Counted from the stretch's first letter, positions 52,171 to 63,414 are shown. The stretch is DNA of 64,000 nt from Gorillibacterium timonense (GCF_001457415.1 NZ_LN881720.1:286022-350021); one strand, 5' to 3'. The notes: generated by a model not told the origin, from the letters alone. Program-made: numbers and translations.

Positions 52171-53052
52171 ATGCACCCTACCGTAATGGAACTGAATAAG
52201 AGCAAGCTCGCGGAGTCCATCCGCTGTTGGTTAGATGAAGATATCGGCACCGGCGACGTCACGACGCTGTCCACCATTCCGGCGGACAGCGTCTCGTCCG
52301 GTATCATTCACGTGAAGGAAGACGGCATTCTGGCCGGTCTTCCGATTGCCGAGGAGGTATTCCGCGTCGTTGATCCGCGACTCACCTTCGAGCCTCGCGC
52401 CGTCGAGGGCGGTCCGCTGCGCAAGGGCGATCTCATCGCCGTCGTGAGCGGCAGCACCCGCAGCATCCTGCTCGGGGAGCGGCTTGCGCTCAATCTGCTG
52501 CAGCGTTTGTCCGGCATCGCCACCCGCACTCGCGGATTCGTCGATGCGCTGGATGGCCTTCCCACGCGGCTCGTGGATACGCGCAAGACGACACCCGGCC
52601 ACCGGATGCTGGAGAAGTATGCGGTTCGGGTCGGCGGCGGCCATAACCACCGCTTCGGGTTGTACGATGCGGTGATGATCAAGGACAACCACATCAAGGG
52701 AGCGGGCGGCATCACCCGGGCTGTGCAGGCGGCTCGCGAGCAGATCCCACACACGATGAAGATCGAGGTGGAGGTCGAGAGCTTCGGCGAGCTGGAGGAA
52801 GCTCTAACCGCCGGAGCCGACATCATCATGCTCGACAACATGAGCGTCGAAGACATGACGGTTGCGGTTCGGCAGGTGAAGGCGGCGGCTCCGCATATCG
52901 TGGTGGAGGCTTCCGGCAACGTCAGCCTCGATACCGTTCGGGCGATCGCTTCGTCCGGGGTCGATGTCATCTCTGTCGGACGGCTGACCTATTCCGTGCA
53001 TGCGCTCGACATCAGCCTGGATCTAAACGAACGAAAGGGGAGCCTTTCGTGA
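52171..53052 (+). CDS. nadC: Nicotinate-nucleotide pyrophosphorylase
   Basis: The 293-residue protein has [10 protein letters not shown] near the start and the catalytic block [15 protein letters not shown], then [20 protein letters not shown], and ISVGRLTYS near the end. It converts quinolinate and PRPP to nicotinate mononucleotide. I chose the ATG at 52171, after CAGGAG; ATG 52138 would add eleven residues. Its TGA overlaps the GTG of coaX by four bases. Confidence 0.95.
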   Translation: MHPTVMELNKSKLAESIRCWLDEDIGTGDVTTLSTIPADSVSSGIIHVKEDGILAGLPIAEEVFRVVDPRLTFEPRAVEGGPLRKGDLIAVVSGSTRSILLGERLALNLLQRLSGIATRTRGFVDALDGLPTRLVDTRKTTPGHRMLEKYAVRVGGGHNHRFGLYDAVMIKDNHIKGAGGITRAVQAAREQIPHTMKIEVEVESFGELEEALTAGADIIMLDNMSVEDMTVAVRQVKAAAPHIVVEASGNVSLDTVRAIASSGVDVISVGRLTYSVHALDISLDLNERKGSLS

Positions 53053-53813
53053 TTCTTGTCATCGACGTAGGCAATACCAACATTGTTCTCGGGATCTACC
53101 GGGGCAAGGAACTTCTGTACCATTACCGGATCAGTACGGATCGCTCCTCCACCACGGACGAATATGGAATGATGGTGCACAGTCTCTTTCAGCACGCTGG
53201 CATTCGGATGGAAGACATAGAAGGGGTCATCATCTCCTCGGTCGTTCCTCCACTTATGCATGTGCTGGAAAACCTGTGCGTGAAGTACATCAAACGCACC
53301 CCGCTCGTCGTCGGCCCCGGCCTGAAGACCGGGCTGAACATCCGCTACGAGAATCCCCGCGAGGTGGGCGCCGACCGTATCGTGAATGCCGTCGCCGGCA
53401 TTGAATTGTACGGAGCGCCGCTGATCATCGTGGATTTCGGAACCGCCACGACCTTCGATTACATCGACGAGCAAGCCCGCTACCTGGGCGGGGCGATCGC
53501 GCCGGGGATCGGCATCTCAACGGAGGCGCTCTATCAGCGCGCTGCGAAGCTTCCCCGCATCGAGCTGGCCCGTCCCAAGAGCGTGGTTGGACGCAACCCG
53601 GTGACGTCGATGCAGGCGGGAATCATCTTTGGGTTTGCCGGGCAGGTGGATGGGATCGTCGAGCGGATTCGCGAGGAATTCAACACGGACCCGCAGGTCA
53701 TCGCCACCGGCGGGCTTGCCAAGATGATCGCTTCGGAATCGCGCACCATCCAGGTCGTGAATCCGCTGCTGACACTCGAAGGGCTGCGGCTTATCTACGA
53801 GCGCAATGGGTAA
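53049..53813 (+). CDS. coaX: Type III pantothenate kinase
   Basis: The 254-residue protein starts with the phosphate-binding DVGNTN and has [16 protein letters not shown] and [14 protein letters not shown], the CoaX signatures. It catalyses the first step of coenzyme A synthesis and is not inhibited by CoA. The GTG start at 53049 overlaps the nadC stop by four bases, with AAAGGGGA upstream. It precedes hslO as in B. subtilis (yacB-yacC). Confidence 0.95.
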   Translation: MILVIDVGNTNIVLGIYRGKELLYHYRISTDRSSTTDEYGMMVHSLFQHAGIRMEDIEGVIISSVVPPLMHVLENLCVKYIKRTPLVVGPGLKTGLNIRYENPREVGADRIVNAVAGIELYGAPLIIVDFGTATTFDYIDEQARYLGGAIAPGIGISTEALYQRAAKLPRIELARPKSVVGRNPVTSMQAGIIFGFAGQVDGIVERIREEFNTDPQVIATGGLAKMIASESRTIQVVNPLLTLEGLRLIYERNG

Positions 53814-53855
53814 AGCTAGAGAGAAAGACATTCAAGGGGAGTGACCTTACTTACT

Positions 53856-54731
53856 ATGAAGGACGAATTGATTCGAGCAACAGCAAAGGACGGCAAGTTT
53901 CGCGCATTTGCCGTTCACACCACAGCACTGACGGAAGAGCTGCGCCGTCGCCATTCGACGACACCGACCGCTACGGCGGCACTTGGACGGACCCTGGCAG
54001 CCGGCGCCATGATCGGCGCCATGATGAAAGGCGAGGAAAAGCTGACCATTCAAATTAAAGGCGGAGGCCCAATCGGGCAGATCGTCGTCGACGCCAACGC
54101 CAAGGGAGAAGTGCGCGGGTATGTCGATAACCCGGCCGTCGACCTGCCGCTGAACGAAAAGGGCAAGCTCGATGTAAGCGGAGCGGTCGGAACGGACGGC
54201 TTCATCTATATCATCCGGGATCTTGGCATGAAGGAGCCGTACCTCGGCAGCACTCCGATCGTTTCGGGCGAGCTGGCGGAGGATTTCACGTATTATTTTG
54301 CCAAGTCGGAGCAAACTCCCTCTGTGGTGGCGCTGGGCGTGCTTGTCGATAAGGACTACACGGTCAAAGCGGCAGGCGGCTTCATCGTTCAACTGCTGCC
54401 GGGAGTAAGCGAAGATGAGATCGCACAGCTGGAGGAGAAGCTGAGCAAGATCACTTCCGTAACTTCGCTGCTGGAAAGCGGCGCAACCTTGGAGGACATT
54501 CTCGCGTCTATTCTAGAGGATGTCCGTATTCTGGACCGAATGGATGTGTCGTTCCGCTGTAAATGTTCGCGGGAGCGGGTTGAACGCACCTTGATCAGCC
54601 TGGGGCGCGAGGAGCTGACCTCCATCTTAGAGGAAGACGGAAAAATTGATCTCGTCTGTCATTTCTGTAACGAAACGTATCATTTTACCGATAAAGAAAT
54701 TGAGGGCGTTATAACCAAGATCGATTCTTAA
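53856..54731 (+). CDS. hslO: Redox-regulated chaperone Hsp33
   Basis: The 291-residue protein has the Hsp33 core (MKDELIRATAKDGKFRAFAV, GGGPIGQIVVDANAKGEVRG) and the C-terminal zinc switch FRCKCS ... VCHFCNETY, four cysteines that form disulfides under oxidation and activate the holdase. The family-like start is ATG 53856; a GTG at 53841 right behind AAGGGGA would add five residues and cannot be excluded. Confidence 0.95.
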   Translation: MKDELIRATAKDGKFRAFAVHTTALTEELRRRHSTTPTATAALGRTLAAGAMIGAMMKGEEKLTIQIKGGGPIGQIVVDANAKGEVRGYVDNPAVDLPLNEKGKLDVSGAVGTDGFIYIIRDLGMKEPYLGSTPIVSGELAEDFTYYFAKSEQTPSVVALGVLVDKDYTVKAAGGFIVQLLPGVSEDEIAQLEEKLSKITSVTSLLESGATLEDILASILEDVRILDRMDVSFRCKCSRERVERTLISLGREELTSILEEDGKIDLVCHFCNETYHFTDKEIEGVITKIDS

Positions 54732-54785
54732 AGAGAACAACGGAAGCCTGGGCCAAGGGCGAAGAGGGAATCCGAGGGGATAGAG

Positions 54786-55763
54786 ATGAGAAATGTTAAG
54801 CTGCTGTGGGGGATTATCGTATTATTGACGGGAGTCGGGCTGGTGCTGTTCCGGATTGCCATAACCGAGCCGCATGCGTCGGTGCCGGATCCCTCCGCCA
54901 GCAGTGGAGAAGAGAGCCGAATCGTCGCCAAGATCGGTGACAAGGTCATCACCTCCGAGATGGTTCGGCAGAAGGTATACAGCAAGTATGGGCTGGAAGT
55001 ACTGAATCAGATGGTGGATCATCTCGCCATCCAGCTTGAGGCCGATGACCGGGGACTGCGAGTCGAGGAGAAGGAGATCGCCGCGGAGCTCACACGCATG
55101 CAGCAGGGATACGGCAGCGAGGAGCAATTTTATCAGTCGATGAAGGAGCAGGTCGGCATGACCCGCGAGGAGCTTCATGAAGATGTTTACTTCAAGCTGC
55201 TGGTGGAAAAAGCCGCAACCTCCGACATCGTGGTAGGAGAAAACGAGATCAGCGATTACATCAAGCAGAACCCCGAGGAATTCGCCGATACCGAGCAGCT
55301 GCATCTGCAGTTCATCCTCAACGAAACGTTGGAGCAGGCCAATCGCACGTACCAGCTGGCAACAGCCGGGGGCGACTTCGCTACCCTTGCCCGCGAGCGC
55401 TCCTTGGATATCAACACGGCGAGCGAAGGAGGCGATCTCGGCTGGATTGAAGAGAACGATCCGTTCGTTTCGCCGAATATCCTGAAGACGGCTAAGGAGC
55501 TGACGGTCGGCGAGATCGGACAGCCCGTTCAGACGGAGTCCGGCTATGCCGTGGTAAAGCTGCTCGACCGCAAGGAAGACAAGAAGAGCGACCCGGAAGC
55601 GATTCGGGAAAGCGTCCGCAAGCAGTTGGCCTTGCAGAAGGCTCCGGCTATCAAGGATTACATTTTGGCCCTGCGCGATAAATGGAAGGCGTCGCTGATT
55701 GGAGCCGACAGCGAATTTGGAGCTTCCCCGACTCCAAGTCCGAGTCCGGCTTCCGGGCAATAA
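54786..55763 (+). CDS. Membrane-anchored parvulin foldase (YacD/SurA-like)
   Basis: The 325-residue protein has an uncleaved-looking N-terminal helix (LLWGIIVLLTGVGLVLF), a SurA_N-type helical part (VITSEMVRQKVYSKYGLEV) and a parvulin-like PPIase domain near residues 175-265 (LHLQFILNE, GYAVVKLLDR). The Pro/Ser tail is SPTPSPSPASG. B. subtilis yacD has the same position. It probably assists folding of exported proteins. GAGGGGAT lies before the ATG. Confidence 0.85.
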   Translation: MRNVKLLWGIIVLLTGVGLVLFRIAITEPHASVPDPSASSGEESRIVAKIGDKVITSEMVRQKVYSKYGLEVLNQMVDHLAIQLEADDRGLRVEEKEIAAELTRMQQGYGSEEQFYQSMKEQVGMTREELHEDVYFKLLVEKAATSDIVVGENEISDYIKQNPEEFADTEQLHLQFILNETLEQANRTYQLATAGGDFATLARERSLDINTASEGGDLGWIEENDPFVSPNILKTAKELTVGEIGQPVQTESGYAVVKLLDRKEDKKSDPEAIRESVRKQLALQKAPAIKDYILALRDKWKASLIGADSEFGASPTPSPSPASGQ

Positions 55764-55775
55764 CAGGGAATACGA

Positions 55776-55813
55776 GGATTCCGGCGGAACCGATTCGCTT
55801 CGGAATCCTTTTC
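55776..55813 (+). terminator. Terminator after the foldase gene
   Basis: AGGATTCCG (55776-55784) pairs perfectly with CGGAATCCT (55801-55809), followed by TTTC. The T-run is short. Confidence 0.6.
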
Positions 55814-55822
55814 ATATTCCAG

Positions 55823-55851
55823 TTGACAAGGAAGAATGGGATTGGTAAGAT
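55823..55851 (+). promoter_or_regulatory. SigA promoter of cysK
   Basis: TTGACA (55823-55828), 17 bases and TAAGAT (55846-55851) lie 65 bases before cysK. Downstream at about 55857-55886, ATAATACC ... GGAAATAT forms an imperfect dyad that might bind a cysteine-metabolism repressor such as CymR; this part is only a suggestion. Confidence 0.55.
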
Positions 55852-55915
55852 GATAGCATAATACCAACCGGATTAGTCGGAAATATGAACGGAACATTTA
55901 GAGGAGGTTTTATCC

Positions 55916-56857
55916 ATGGCCAAAATCGTAGACAGCGTTACCGAATTGATCGGCGGAACTCCGCTTGTACGGCTGAATCGCGTTGTGCCTGAGGACAGCG
56001 CAGAAATTTACGTGAAGCTCGAATACCAAAACCCGGGCTCCAGCGTCAAGGACCGGATCGCCATCAGCATGGTAGAGGTCGCCGAGCAAGAAGGGAAGCT
56101 GAAACCCGGAGATACCATCATCGAACCGACGAGCGGGAACACCGGGATCGGTTTGGCCATGGTAGCCGCAGCGAAGGGCTATAAAGCCATTCTTGTCATG
56201 CCGGAAACGATGAGCATTGAACGGCGCAACCTGCTTCGCGCTTATGGAGCCGAGCTCGTGCTGACTCCGGGAGCGGAAGGCATGAAGGGCGCCATCAAGA
56301 AGGCGGAGGAGCTGCAGGCTGAGAATCCGACCTACTTCATTCCGCAGCAGTTCAAGAATCAAGCGAACGTGAAGATTCATCGCGAGACGACGGGTCCGGA
56401 GATCGTCGAAGCCATCAACTCCAAGGACGGCAAGCTGGATGCGTTCATCGCCGGGATCGGAACCGGCGGCACCATCACCGGTGTCGGTGAAGTGCTGAAG
56501 AAGAACTTCCCGGACATCGAGATTTACGCGGTCGAGCCAGCGGCTTCCCCGGTGCTCTCCGGAGGCAAGCCCGGTCCCCACAAGATTCAAGGCATTGGCG
56601 CCGGCTTCGTTCCGGATATCCTCAACACGGAGATCTACAAAGAGATCATTCCGGTAGAGAATGACGAAGCCTTCGAGACCGCTCGCCGCGTAGCGCGCGA
56701 AGAAGGCATCCTCGGAGGTATTTCCTCCGGTGCTGCGATCTTCGCCGCCCTGAAAGTGGCGAAGAAGCTGGGCAAGGGCAAGCGCGTCATTGCCGTTTTG
56801 CCGAGCAACGGCGAACGCTACTTGAGCACGCCGCTCTACCAATTTGACGAGCAATAA
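55916..56857 (+). CDS. cysK: Cysteine synthase (O-acetylserine sulfhydrylase)
   Basis: The 313-residue PLP enzyme has the lysine loop NPGSSVKDR (Lys45), the substrate loop [16 protein letters not shown] and [13 protein letters not shown], all typical of CysK. It makes L-cysteine from O-acetylserine and sulfide; in B. subtilis CysK also acts with CymR. The ATG at 55916 follows AGAGGAGG. It is monocistronic, with its own promoter and terminator. Confidence 0.96.
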   Translation: MAKIVDSVTELIGGTPLVRLNRVVPEDSAEIYVKLEYQNPGSSVKDRIAISMVEVAEQEGKLKPGDTIIEPTSGNTGIGLAMVAAAKGYKAILVMPETMSIERRNLLRAYGAELVLTPGAEGMKGAIKKAEELQAENPTYFIPQQFKNQANVKIHRETTGPEIVEAINSKDGKLDAFIAGIGTGGTITGVGEVLKKNFPDIEIYAVEPAASPVLSGGKPGPHKIQGIGAGFVPDILNTEIYKEIIPVENDEAFETARRVAREEGILGGISSGAAIFAALKVAKKLGKGKRVIAVLPSNGERYLSTPLYQFDEQ

Positions 56858-56886
56858 GAGCTTTCTTGACCATGTGAGCGATTAAC

Positions 56887-56918
56887 GACAGCCCCTTCCT
56901 GGAGGGGCTGTCTTGTTG
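56887..56918 (+). terminator. Terminator after cysK
   Basis: GACAGCCCCT (56887-56896) pairs perfectly with AGGGGCTGTC (56903-56912), followed by a T-rich stretch. Confidence 0.8.
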
Positions 56919-57033
56919 TGTTTCCGGCGGCAGGATTGACGGGGAGCGCAAGATATCCTTAAATAGAGGGAAGATAGTCGGCCGCATGAGGCGGAACGCA
57001 CGGCCGGATTCAAAGACAAAGGAGTGATTTGCC

Positions 57034-57618
57034 GTGATTCTGGTCATCGATAATTACGACTCGTTTACGTACAACCTGGTTCAGTATTTAGGCGAGCTGG
57101 GCGAGGCTGTCGAGGTTCGTCGCAACAATGACATTACCCTTGCCGGAATCGAAGAGCTTGCCCCGGACCGGATTTTGCTGTCACCCGGGCCGTGCACTCC
57201 GAATGAAGCCGGGATATGCCTCGATCTGATCGAGCATTTTAAGGAGAAGCTGCCGATCCTCGGAGTCTGCCTCGGCCATCAGGCGATCGGCCAAGCCTTC
57301 GGCGGCGAGGTCGTACGCGCCGAGCGGCTGATGCACGGCAAAACCTCAGCCATCTATCACGATGGCAGGACGCTGTTTGCCGAAATCGAGTCGCCTTTCA
57401 CGGCAACGCGCTATCACTCTCTGCTCGTCCGCCGGGAGACGCTTCCCGACTGCCTGGAAGTGAGCGCCTGGACGGAAGAGGGAGAGATCATGGGCCTTCG
57501 GCATAAGGACTATGCCATCGAGGGCGTACAGTTCCATCCGGAATCTATTCTGACCGATCATGGCCGGAAGCTGCTGCTTCATTTCTTGGAGATGCAGCCG
57601 GGTCGCGTGGTCGGGTAA
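57034..57618 (+). CDS. pabA: Aminodeoxychorismate/anthranilate synthase glutaminase
   Basis: The 194-residue class I glutamine amidotransferase has [28 protein letters not shown], the nucleophile Cys79 in [10 protein letters not shown] and QFHPES with the catalytic His/Glu. In Bacillus this subunit serves both p-aminobenzoate and tryptophan synthesis. The usual partners pabB (upstream) and pabC (downstream) are not here, so they must be elsewhere or replaced. The GTG at 57034 follows AAAGGAG. Confidence 0.93.
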   Translation: MILVIDNYDSFTYNLVQYLGELGEAVEVRRNNDITLAGIEELAPDRILLSPGPCTPNEAGICLDLIEHFKEKLPILGVCLGHQAIGQAFGGEVVRAERLMHGKTSAIYHDGRTLFAEIESPFTATRYHSLLVRRETLPDCLEVSAWTEEGEIMGLRHKDYAIEGVQFHPESILTDHGRKLLLHFLEMQPGRVVG

Positions 57619-57648
57619 CAGTCTGCTGACAAGGAAGTGCTTGTCTTT

Positions 57649-58536
57649 ATGAAACACAATGAACCTTATTCTGTGTGGCTAATGGGGGGAGCTGATCGGC
57701 GTAGCCTGACCGACCGGCGAAGTCTGGACTGCCGCGGACTCACGCTTGAACTGGGCGCAAAAACGCAGATTATGGGTATTTTAAATGTAACGCCGGATTC
57801 CTTCTCTGACGGAGGACGCTATACGGACCTCGAAGCCGCGGTGGAGCATGTCAAAGCGATGGTAGCGGCTGGAGCCGACCTCATCGACATCGGGGGCGAA
57901 TCGACGCGTCCGGGCTCCGTGCATGTCCCGGAGGAGGAAGAGATCCGTCGAGTTATCCCCATTATTGAAGCGCTGCGGGAGGCGGTGTCCGTCCCGCTGT
58001 CCATCGATACGTACAAGCCGGGAACTGCGAAGCGGGCTCTGGAAGCGGGCGCTCACCTGCTGAACGATATCTGGGGCTGCCGCCGAGACTCGCGGATGGG
58101 TGAATTGGCAGCGGAATACGGGTGCCCGATCATTCTCATGCACAACCGCCCGGAGCCGGTCTATGCCGACTTCCTGGCCGATGTCGTCTCCGATCTGGAA
58201 GAAAGCGTACGGATCGCTAAGCGGGCGGGCGTACGTGACGAGCAGATCATCCTCGATCCCGGAATCGGCTTCGCCAAATCTCAGGAGCAGAACCTTCAGC
58301 TTCTCGGGAACCTGAAGCGATTGACCGCGCTAGGCTACCCGGTTCTGCTGGCGGCATCGCGCAAACGCACGCTGCGCAATGTGCTCGACCTGCCTGCGGA
58401 CGATGTGATCGAGGGAACGGTAGCCACGACGGTGCTCGGCATCGCCCAGGGCTGCGAGCTGGTGCGGGTGCACGACATCAAGGAGAATGCGCGGGCGGCG
58501 CGAATGGCGGATGCCATCGTTCGCTGCGGCGCTTGA
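57649..58536 (+). CDS. folP: Dihydropteroate synthase
   Basis: The TIM-barrel enzyme shows MGILNVTPDSFSDGGRYTD, DIGGESTRPGS and AASRKRTLRNVL, the DHPS signatures. It couples p-aminobenzoate to the pterin pyrophosphate and is the sulfonamide target. The protein has an N-terminal extension of about 40 residues with a repeated RRSLTDRRSLDCR. I chose the ATG at 57649; a GTG at 57637 right behind AAGGAA is possible. It overlaps the folBK frame region and is followed by it. Confidence 0.94.
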   Translation: MKHNEPYSVWLMGGADRRSLTDRRSLDCRGLTLELGAKTQIMGILNVTPDSFSDGGRYTDLEAAVEHVKAMVAAGADLIDIGGESTRPGSVHVPEEEEIRRVIPIIEALREAVSVPLSIDTYKPGTAKRALEAGAHLLNDIWGCRRDSRMGELAAEYGCPIILMHNRPEPVYADFLADVVSDLEESVRIAKRAGVRDEQIILDPGIGFAKSQEQNLQLLGNLKRLTALGYPVLLAASRKRTLRNVLDLPADDVIEGTVATTVLGIAQGCELVRVHDIKENARAARMADAIVRCGA

Positions 58537-58550
58537 CGGGGGACTGCCGC

Positions 58551-59393
58551 ATGGATAAAATGACGCTTAACCGAATGGAATTCTTCGCGTATCACGGAGT
58601 TTATGCCGAGGAAAATAAACTAGGGCAGCACTATTATGTCGATCTGGAGCTCTTGCTCCCGCTGTCCCGCGCCGGCTTCGGCGACGAGCTGACCGAGACG
58701 ATCAATTATGCTGAGCTGTACGCCCGGGTGAGAACCATTGTCGTTGAACGGACGTTTCGGCTGATTGAGGCTTTGGCGGAGCACATCGCGCAGGATTTGC
58801 TCGGCTTTTACCCGGAGCTTCAAGAAGTTCTGGTGCGGGTGACGAAGCCCCATCCGCCATTTGAGATTCATTTCGCGGGTGTGAGCGTGGAGATTCGGCG
58901 CAGCCGTCCGGTCGAGGTTTATGTGGGGCTTGGCTCGAACCTGGGCGAGCGGCACGAGCTGTTGGCCGAAGCCATTCGGCTTTTGTCGGAGCATCCGCGA
59001 ATTAAGCTGCTTCGGCAAAGCCGTCTGTATGAGACGGAGCCAGTTGGGTTCGTCGAACAGGGGAAATTCCTCAATCAGGCAGCGGCCTTCGCCACCGACC
59101 TCCCTCCGGAGGAATTGCTCGTCGAGCTGCAGCGAGTCGAGAACCGGCTCGGCCGGGTTCGAGACAAGCGCTGGGGCCCGCGAACCGTCGATCTTGATCT
59201 GCTGCTCTACGGGCAAGTCGAGCTGCGCCTTCCCCGCTTGACGGTTCCTCACCCTCGCCTTGCAGAGCGGGCTTTCGTATTGGTTCCGCTCGCCGAAATC
59301 GCCACGGACGACGCCGTGCCGGGCCTGAGCTCGCTGTCTGCCCGAATCGAAGCCATGCCGGCAAGAAATGAGGTTGTGCCATGGACACGCTAA
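58551..59393 (+). CDS. folBK: Fused dihydroneopterin aldolase/HPPK (FolB-FolK)
   Basis: Residues 1-120 are FolB (MTLNRMEFFAYHGVYAEEN, then YYVDLELLLPLSRAG). From about 121 to the end is 6-hydroxymethyl-dihydropterin pyrophosphokinase (VYVGLGSNLGERHELLAEAI, RWGPRTVDLDLLLYG, PHPRLAERAFVLVPL). B. subtilis has two genes; here a single frame with no stop joins them, as in some Firmicutes. It catalyses two successive steps before FolP. The ATG at 58551 follows GGGGGA. It overlaps yazB by 13 bases. Confidence 0.93.
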   Translation: MDKMTLNRMEFFAYHGVYAEENKLGQHYYVDLELLLPLSRAGFGDELTETINYAELYARVRTIVVERTFRLIEALAEHIAQDLLGFYPELQEVLVRVTKPHPPFEIHFAGVSVEIRRSRPVEVYVGLGSNLGERHELLAEAIRLLSEHPRIKLLRQSRLYETEPVGFVEQGKFLNQAAAFATDLPPEELLVELQRVENRLGRVRDKRWGPRTVDLDLLLYGQVELRLPRLTVPHPRLAERAFVLVPLAEIATDDAVPGLSSLSARIEAMPARNEVVPWTR

Positions 59394-59602
59394 AAATCGC
59401 GCTGCGCATCCGCGCCTTCCGTAAGCTGAAAGGGCTGACGCAGCTGGAACTGGCTGAGCGCATGGGGGTTTCCGTATCGGTTCTCGGTTCATTGGAGCGA
59501 GGAACACGCAAGGTGGACGGGAAGCTGATCCGTCGAATTGCCGAAGTGTTGGATGTGAAGGAAGAAGAGCTGCTGGATGTCGGTCAGGAGAGACGCGCTT
59601 AA
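59381..59602 (+). CDS. yazB: Xre-type helix-turn-helix protein YazB
   Basis: The 73-residue protein is a lone Cro/CI helix-turn-helix (LKGLTQLELAERMGVSVSVL, then ERGTRKVDGKLIRRIAEVLD). B. subtilis yazB lies at the same place between folK and dusB. The role is unknown; the overlap with folBK by 13 bases means it is made with the folate enzymes. Confidence 0.88.
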   Translation: MDTLKIALRIRAFRKLKGLTQLELAERMGVSVSVLGSLERGTRKVDGKLIRRIAEVLDVKEEELLDVGQERRA

Positions 59603-59701
59603 CGCCGTTTGAAGTGAATATGCCTTTTTGAGAAAGCCAACGCTTTATAGGCGCATTATCGATTTACATGGTTTAGGGTTTGCCATAGAAAGGAGCTTTA
59701 T

Positions 59702-60718
59702 ATGCTGAAAATAGGGAATGTAGCCGCCCCGAACAACGTTGTGCTGGCCCCGATGGCTGGCGTCTGCAACCCCGCCTTCCGGCTCATCGCCAAGGAATTC
59801 GGCACCGGGCTTGTCTGCGCCGAAATGGTGAGCGACAAGGCCATCATGAACGGCAACAAGCGAACGATGGAGATGCTGTACGTGGACGAGCGCGAGAAGC
59901 CGCTCAGCCTGCAGATCTTCGGAGGCGATATCGAGACGCTGGTCGAGGCGGCCAAAGTGGTTGATCAGCAGACCAACGCCGACATCATCGACATCAACAT
60001 GGGCTGCCCGGTGCCCAAGGTCACAAAGAGCGACGCGGGCGCCCGCTGGCTGCTCGCTCCGGATAAGATTGAACAAATGGTGGCGGAGGTTGTTGCCGCT
60101 GTCTCCAAGCCGGTTACGGTGAAGATGCGGATCGGCTGGGATGACGAGCATATCTACGCCTTGCAAAACGCAAAAGCTGTCGAAAACGGGGGAGGGTCCG
60201 CCGTCTCCGTCCACGGGCGCACCCGGGTACAGATGTATAGCGGTACCGCCAATTGGGATATGATTAGAGAAGTCAAGCAAGCGGTGGGCATTCCCGTCAT
60301 CGGCAACGGCGATGTCTTCACGCCGGAGGACGCCAAGCGGATGCTCGAAACGACCGGCTGCGACGGCGTGATGATCGGCAGGGGAGCGCTCGGCAATCCT
60401 TGGATGCTGTACCGGACCGTGCGCTATCTGACGGAAGGGGTGCTCTCTCCAGAGCCCTCAGCGGAAGAAAAGATTCGCATCGCCATCCTCCACATGGACC
60501 GCTTGATCGCGCTCAAGGGAGAGACGGTCGCCGTCAAAGAGATGCGCAAGCATCTGGCTTGGTACTTGAAGGGGCTTACCGGCGCCGCCCGCGTGAAGGA
60601 TGCCATCATGGAGATGGTGGGCCGCGACGAGATCGTGCGTTCGCTGACGGAATTTGTCGATAAGCTTGCTTCCGGTGAAGGGGAAGAGGAGCCTTCCGCC
60701 GAACTGACGGTCCACTAA
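59702..60718 (+). CDS. dusB: tRNA-dihydrouridine synthase
   Basis: The 338-residue flavoenzyme has VLAPMAGVCNPAFRLIAKEF, the catalytic cysteine in INMGCPVPKVTKSDAGA (near residue 102), GRTRVQMYSG and GNGDVFTPEDAKRMLETTGC. It reduces uridines in the tRNA D loop. GAAAGGAG precedes the ATG at 59702. B. subtilis yacF has the same place before lysS. Confidence 0.95.
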   Translation: MLKIGNVAAPNNVVLAPMAGVCNPAFRLIAKEFGTGLVCAEMVSDKAIMNGNKRTMEMLYVDEREKPLSLQIFGGDIETLVEAAKVVDQQTNADIIDINMGCPVPKVTKSDAGARWLLAPDKIEQMVAEVVAAVSKPVTVKMRIGWDDEHIYALQNAKAVENGGGSAVSVHGRTRVQMYSGTANWDMIREVKQAVGIPVIGNGDVFTPEDAKRMLETTGCDGVMIGRGALGNPWMLYRTVRYLTEGVLSPEPSAEEKIRIAILHMDRLIALKGETVAVKEMRKHLAWYLKGLTGAARVKDAIMEMVGRDEIVRSLTEFVDKLASGEGEEEPSAELTVH

Positions 60719-60768
60719 AGGCGCGCTGATGTCTTTATAACCGCTGGTTAACCCTATTTTGGCTGCGA

Positions 60769-60797
60769 TTGACAATTAGTTGGGGTTGCAATATAAT
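60769..60797 (+). promoter_or_regulatory. Consensus SigA promoter of greA
   Basis: TTGACA (60769-60774) and TATAAT (60792-60797) are both perfect and 17 bases apart. The transcript would have a leader of about 125 bases before greA that contains a terminator-like hairpin. Confidence 0.85.
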
Positions 60798-60864
60798 CAG
60801 TCGTAAACTTGAAACCAACGCCATTGTCATGACGTAGTAACGTACACCATATAGTAATGAGGAA

Positions 60865-60899
60865 GCCGCGGAGCTTATACGCCTCTGCGGCGACTTTTA
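60865..60899 (+). promoter_or_regulatory. Terminator-like hairpin in the greA leader
   Basis: GCCGCGGAG (60865-60873) pairs with CTCTGCGGC (60883-60891) over nine pairs including one G-U, followed by GACTTTTATT. It lies between the greA promoter and the start codon and may act as an attenuator. An alternative antiterminator structure was not worked out. Confidence 0.5.
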
Positions 60900-60929
60900 T
60901 TGAATTCACACGACAGGAGATTTGTTGGA

Positions 60930-61406
60930 ATGAGCGAAAAAGAAACGATTCTGACTCAGGAAGGTCTGAAACGGCTGGAGGAAGAGCTGGAAAACCTCAA
61001 GTCGGTCAAACGCCGCGAGGTCGCGGAACGGATCAAGATCGCCATCGGCTACGGGGACATCAGCGAAAACTCCGAGTATGACGATGCCAAGAACGAACAG
61101 GCATTTATCGAAGGCCGTATCCTGCAGCTGGAGAAGCTGCTGCGTAACGCGCGGATCATCAACAGCGAAGAAGTGGACATCAACACGGTGAGCATCGGCT
61201 CGATCGTGACCTTGAAGGATCTGGAATACGGGGATACGGTGGAATATACGATTGTCGGGACGGCGGAGTCAGATCCCTTCGAGAATAAAATTTCCAACGA
61301 AAGCCCTGTAGGTCGTTCCATTCTCGGCCAGAAGAAGGGCTCCACGGTTGAAGTCAGCGTCCCCGCCGGTATTATCCAATATCAGATCATCGATATTAAG
61401 AAGTAA
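60930..61406 (+). CDS. greA: Transcript cleavage factor GreA
   Basis: The 158-residue protein has the N-terminal coiled coil ([40 protein letters not shown] with the tip acidic residues) and the FKBP-like C-terminal domain ([29 protein letters not shown]). It rescues backtracked RNA polymerase by stimulating RNA cleavage. I chose the ATG at 60930; an upstream ATG at 60900 lacks similarity. In B. subtilis greA is elsewhere, so its position here is lineage-specific. Confidence 0.95.
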   Translation: MSEKETILTQEGLKRLEEELENLKSVKRREVAERIKIAIGYGDISENSEYDDAKNEQAFIEGRILQLEKLLRNARIINSEEVDINTVSIGSIVTLKDLEYGDTVEYTIVGTAESDPFENKISNESPVGRSILGQKKGSTVEVSVPAGIIQYQIIDIKK

Positions 61407-61451
61407 TCTTCTCTTCAGACGGCAGGCACGATCCATCCATAGCAGAACGGG

Positions 61452-61479
61452 AAAGCTTCCTGGTAAAGGAAGCTTTTTT
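61452..61479 (+). terminator. Terminator after greA
   Basis: AAAGCTTCC (61452-61460) pairs perfectly with GGAAGCTTT (61468-61476), followed by a T-run. Confidence 0.85.
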
Positions 61480-61483
61480 CTGA

Positions 61484-63238
<1,755 letters not shown>

Positions 63239-63256
63239 GGCTCATTTGCCTTTTAA

Positions 63257-63289
63257 ACAAGAAGCCCGCTGCGGCTTCTTGTTTTTTTA
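63257..63289 (+). terminator. Terminator after lysS
   Basis: ACAAGAAGCC pairs perfectly with GGCTTCTTGT around CGCTGC, followed by seven T. Beyond it a second small stem (GGCCT/AGGCC) and a run of nine G at about 63336-63344 occur in the gap before the rRNA promoters. Confidence 0.85.
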
Positions 63290-63384
63290 TCCCCTTTGCT
63301 GGGACGAGGTGGGAGGCAGCTATGGCTCCTTCAAAGGGGGGGGGAGGCCTCCTGAGGCCATTCTGAGCTTTTTTAAATTTCCTC

Positions 63385-63414
63385 TTGCATTCCCTCAACG
63401 ATCTGTGGTACATT
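63385..63414 (+). promoter_or_regulatory. rRNA operon promoter P1
   Basis: TTGCAT (63385-63390), 18 bases and TACATT (63409-63414) lie about 250 bases before the 16S gene. The -10 is not perfect. Confidence 0.45.

Noticed and set aside
55814..55915. T-box or S-box riboswitch before cysK
   Set aside because: The leader between the promoter and the start is only about 60 bases, too short; a repressor site is more likely.
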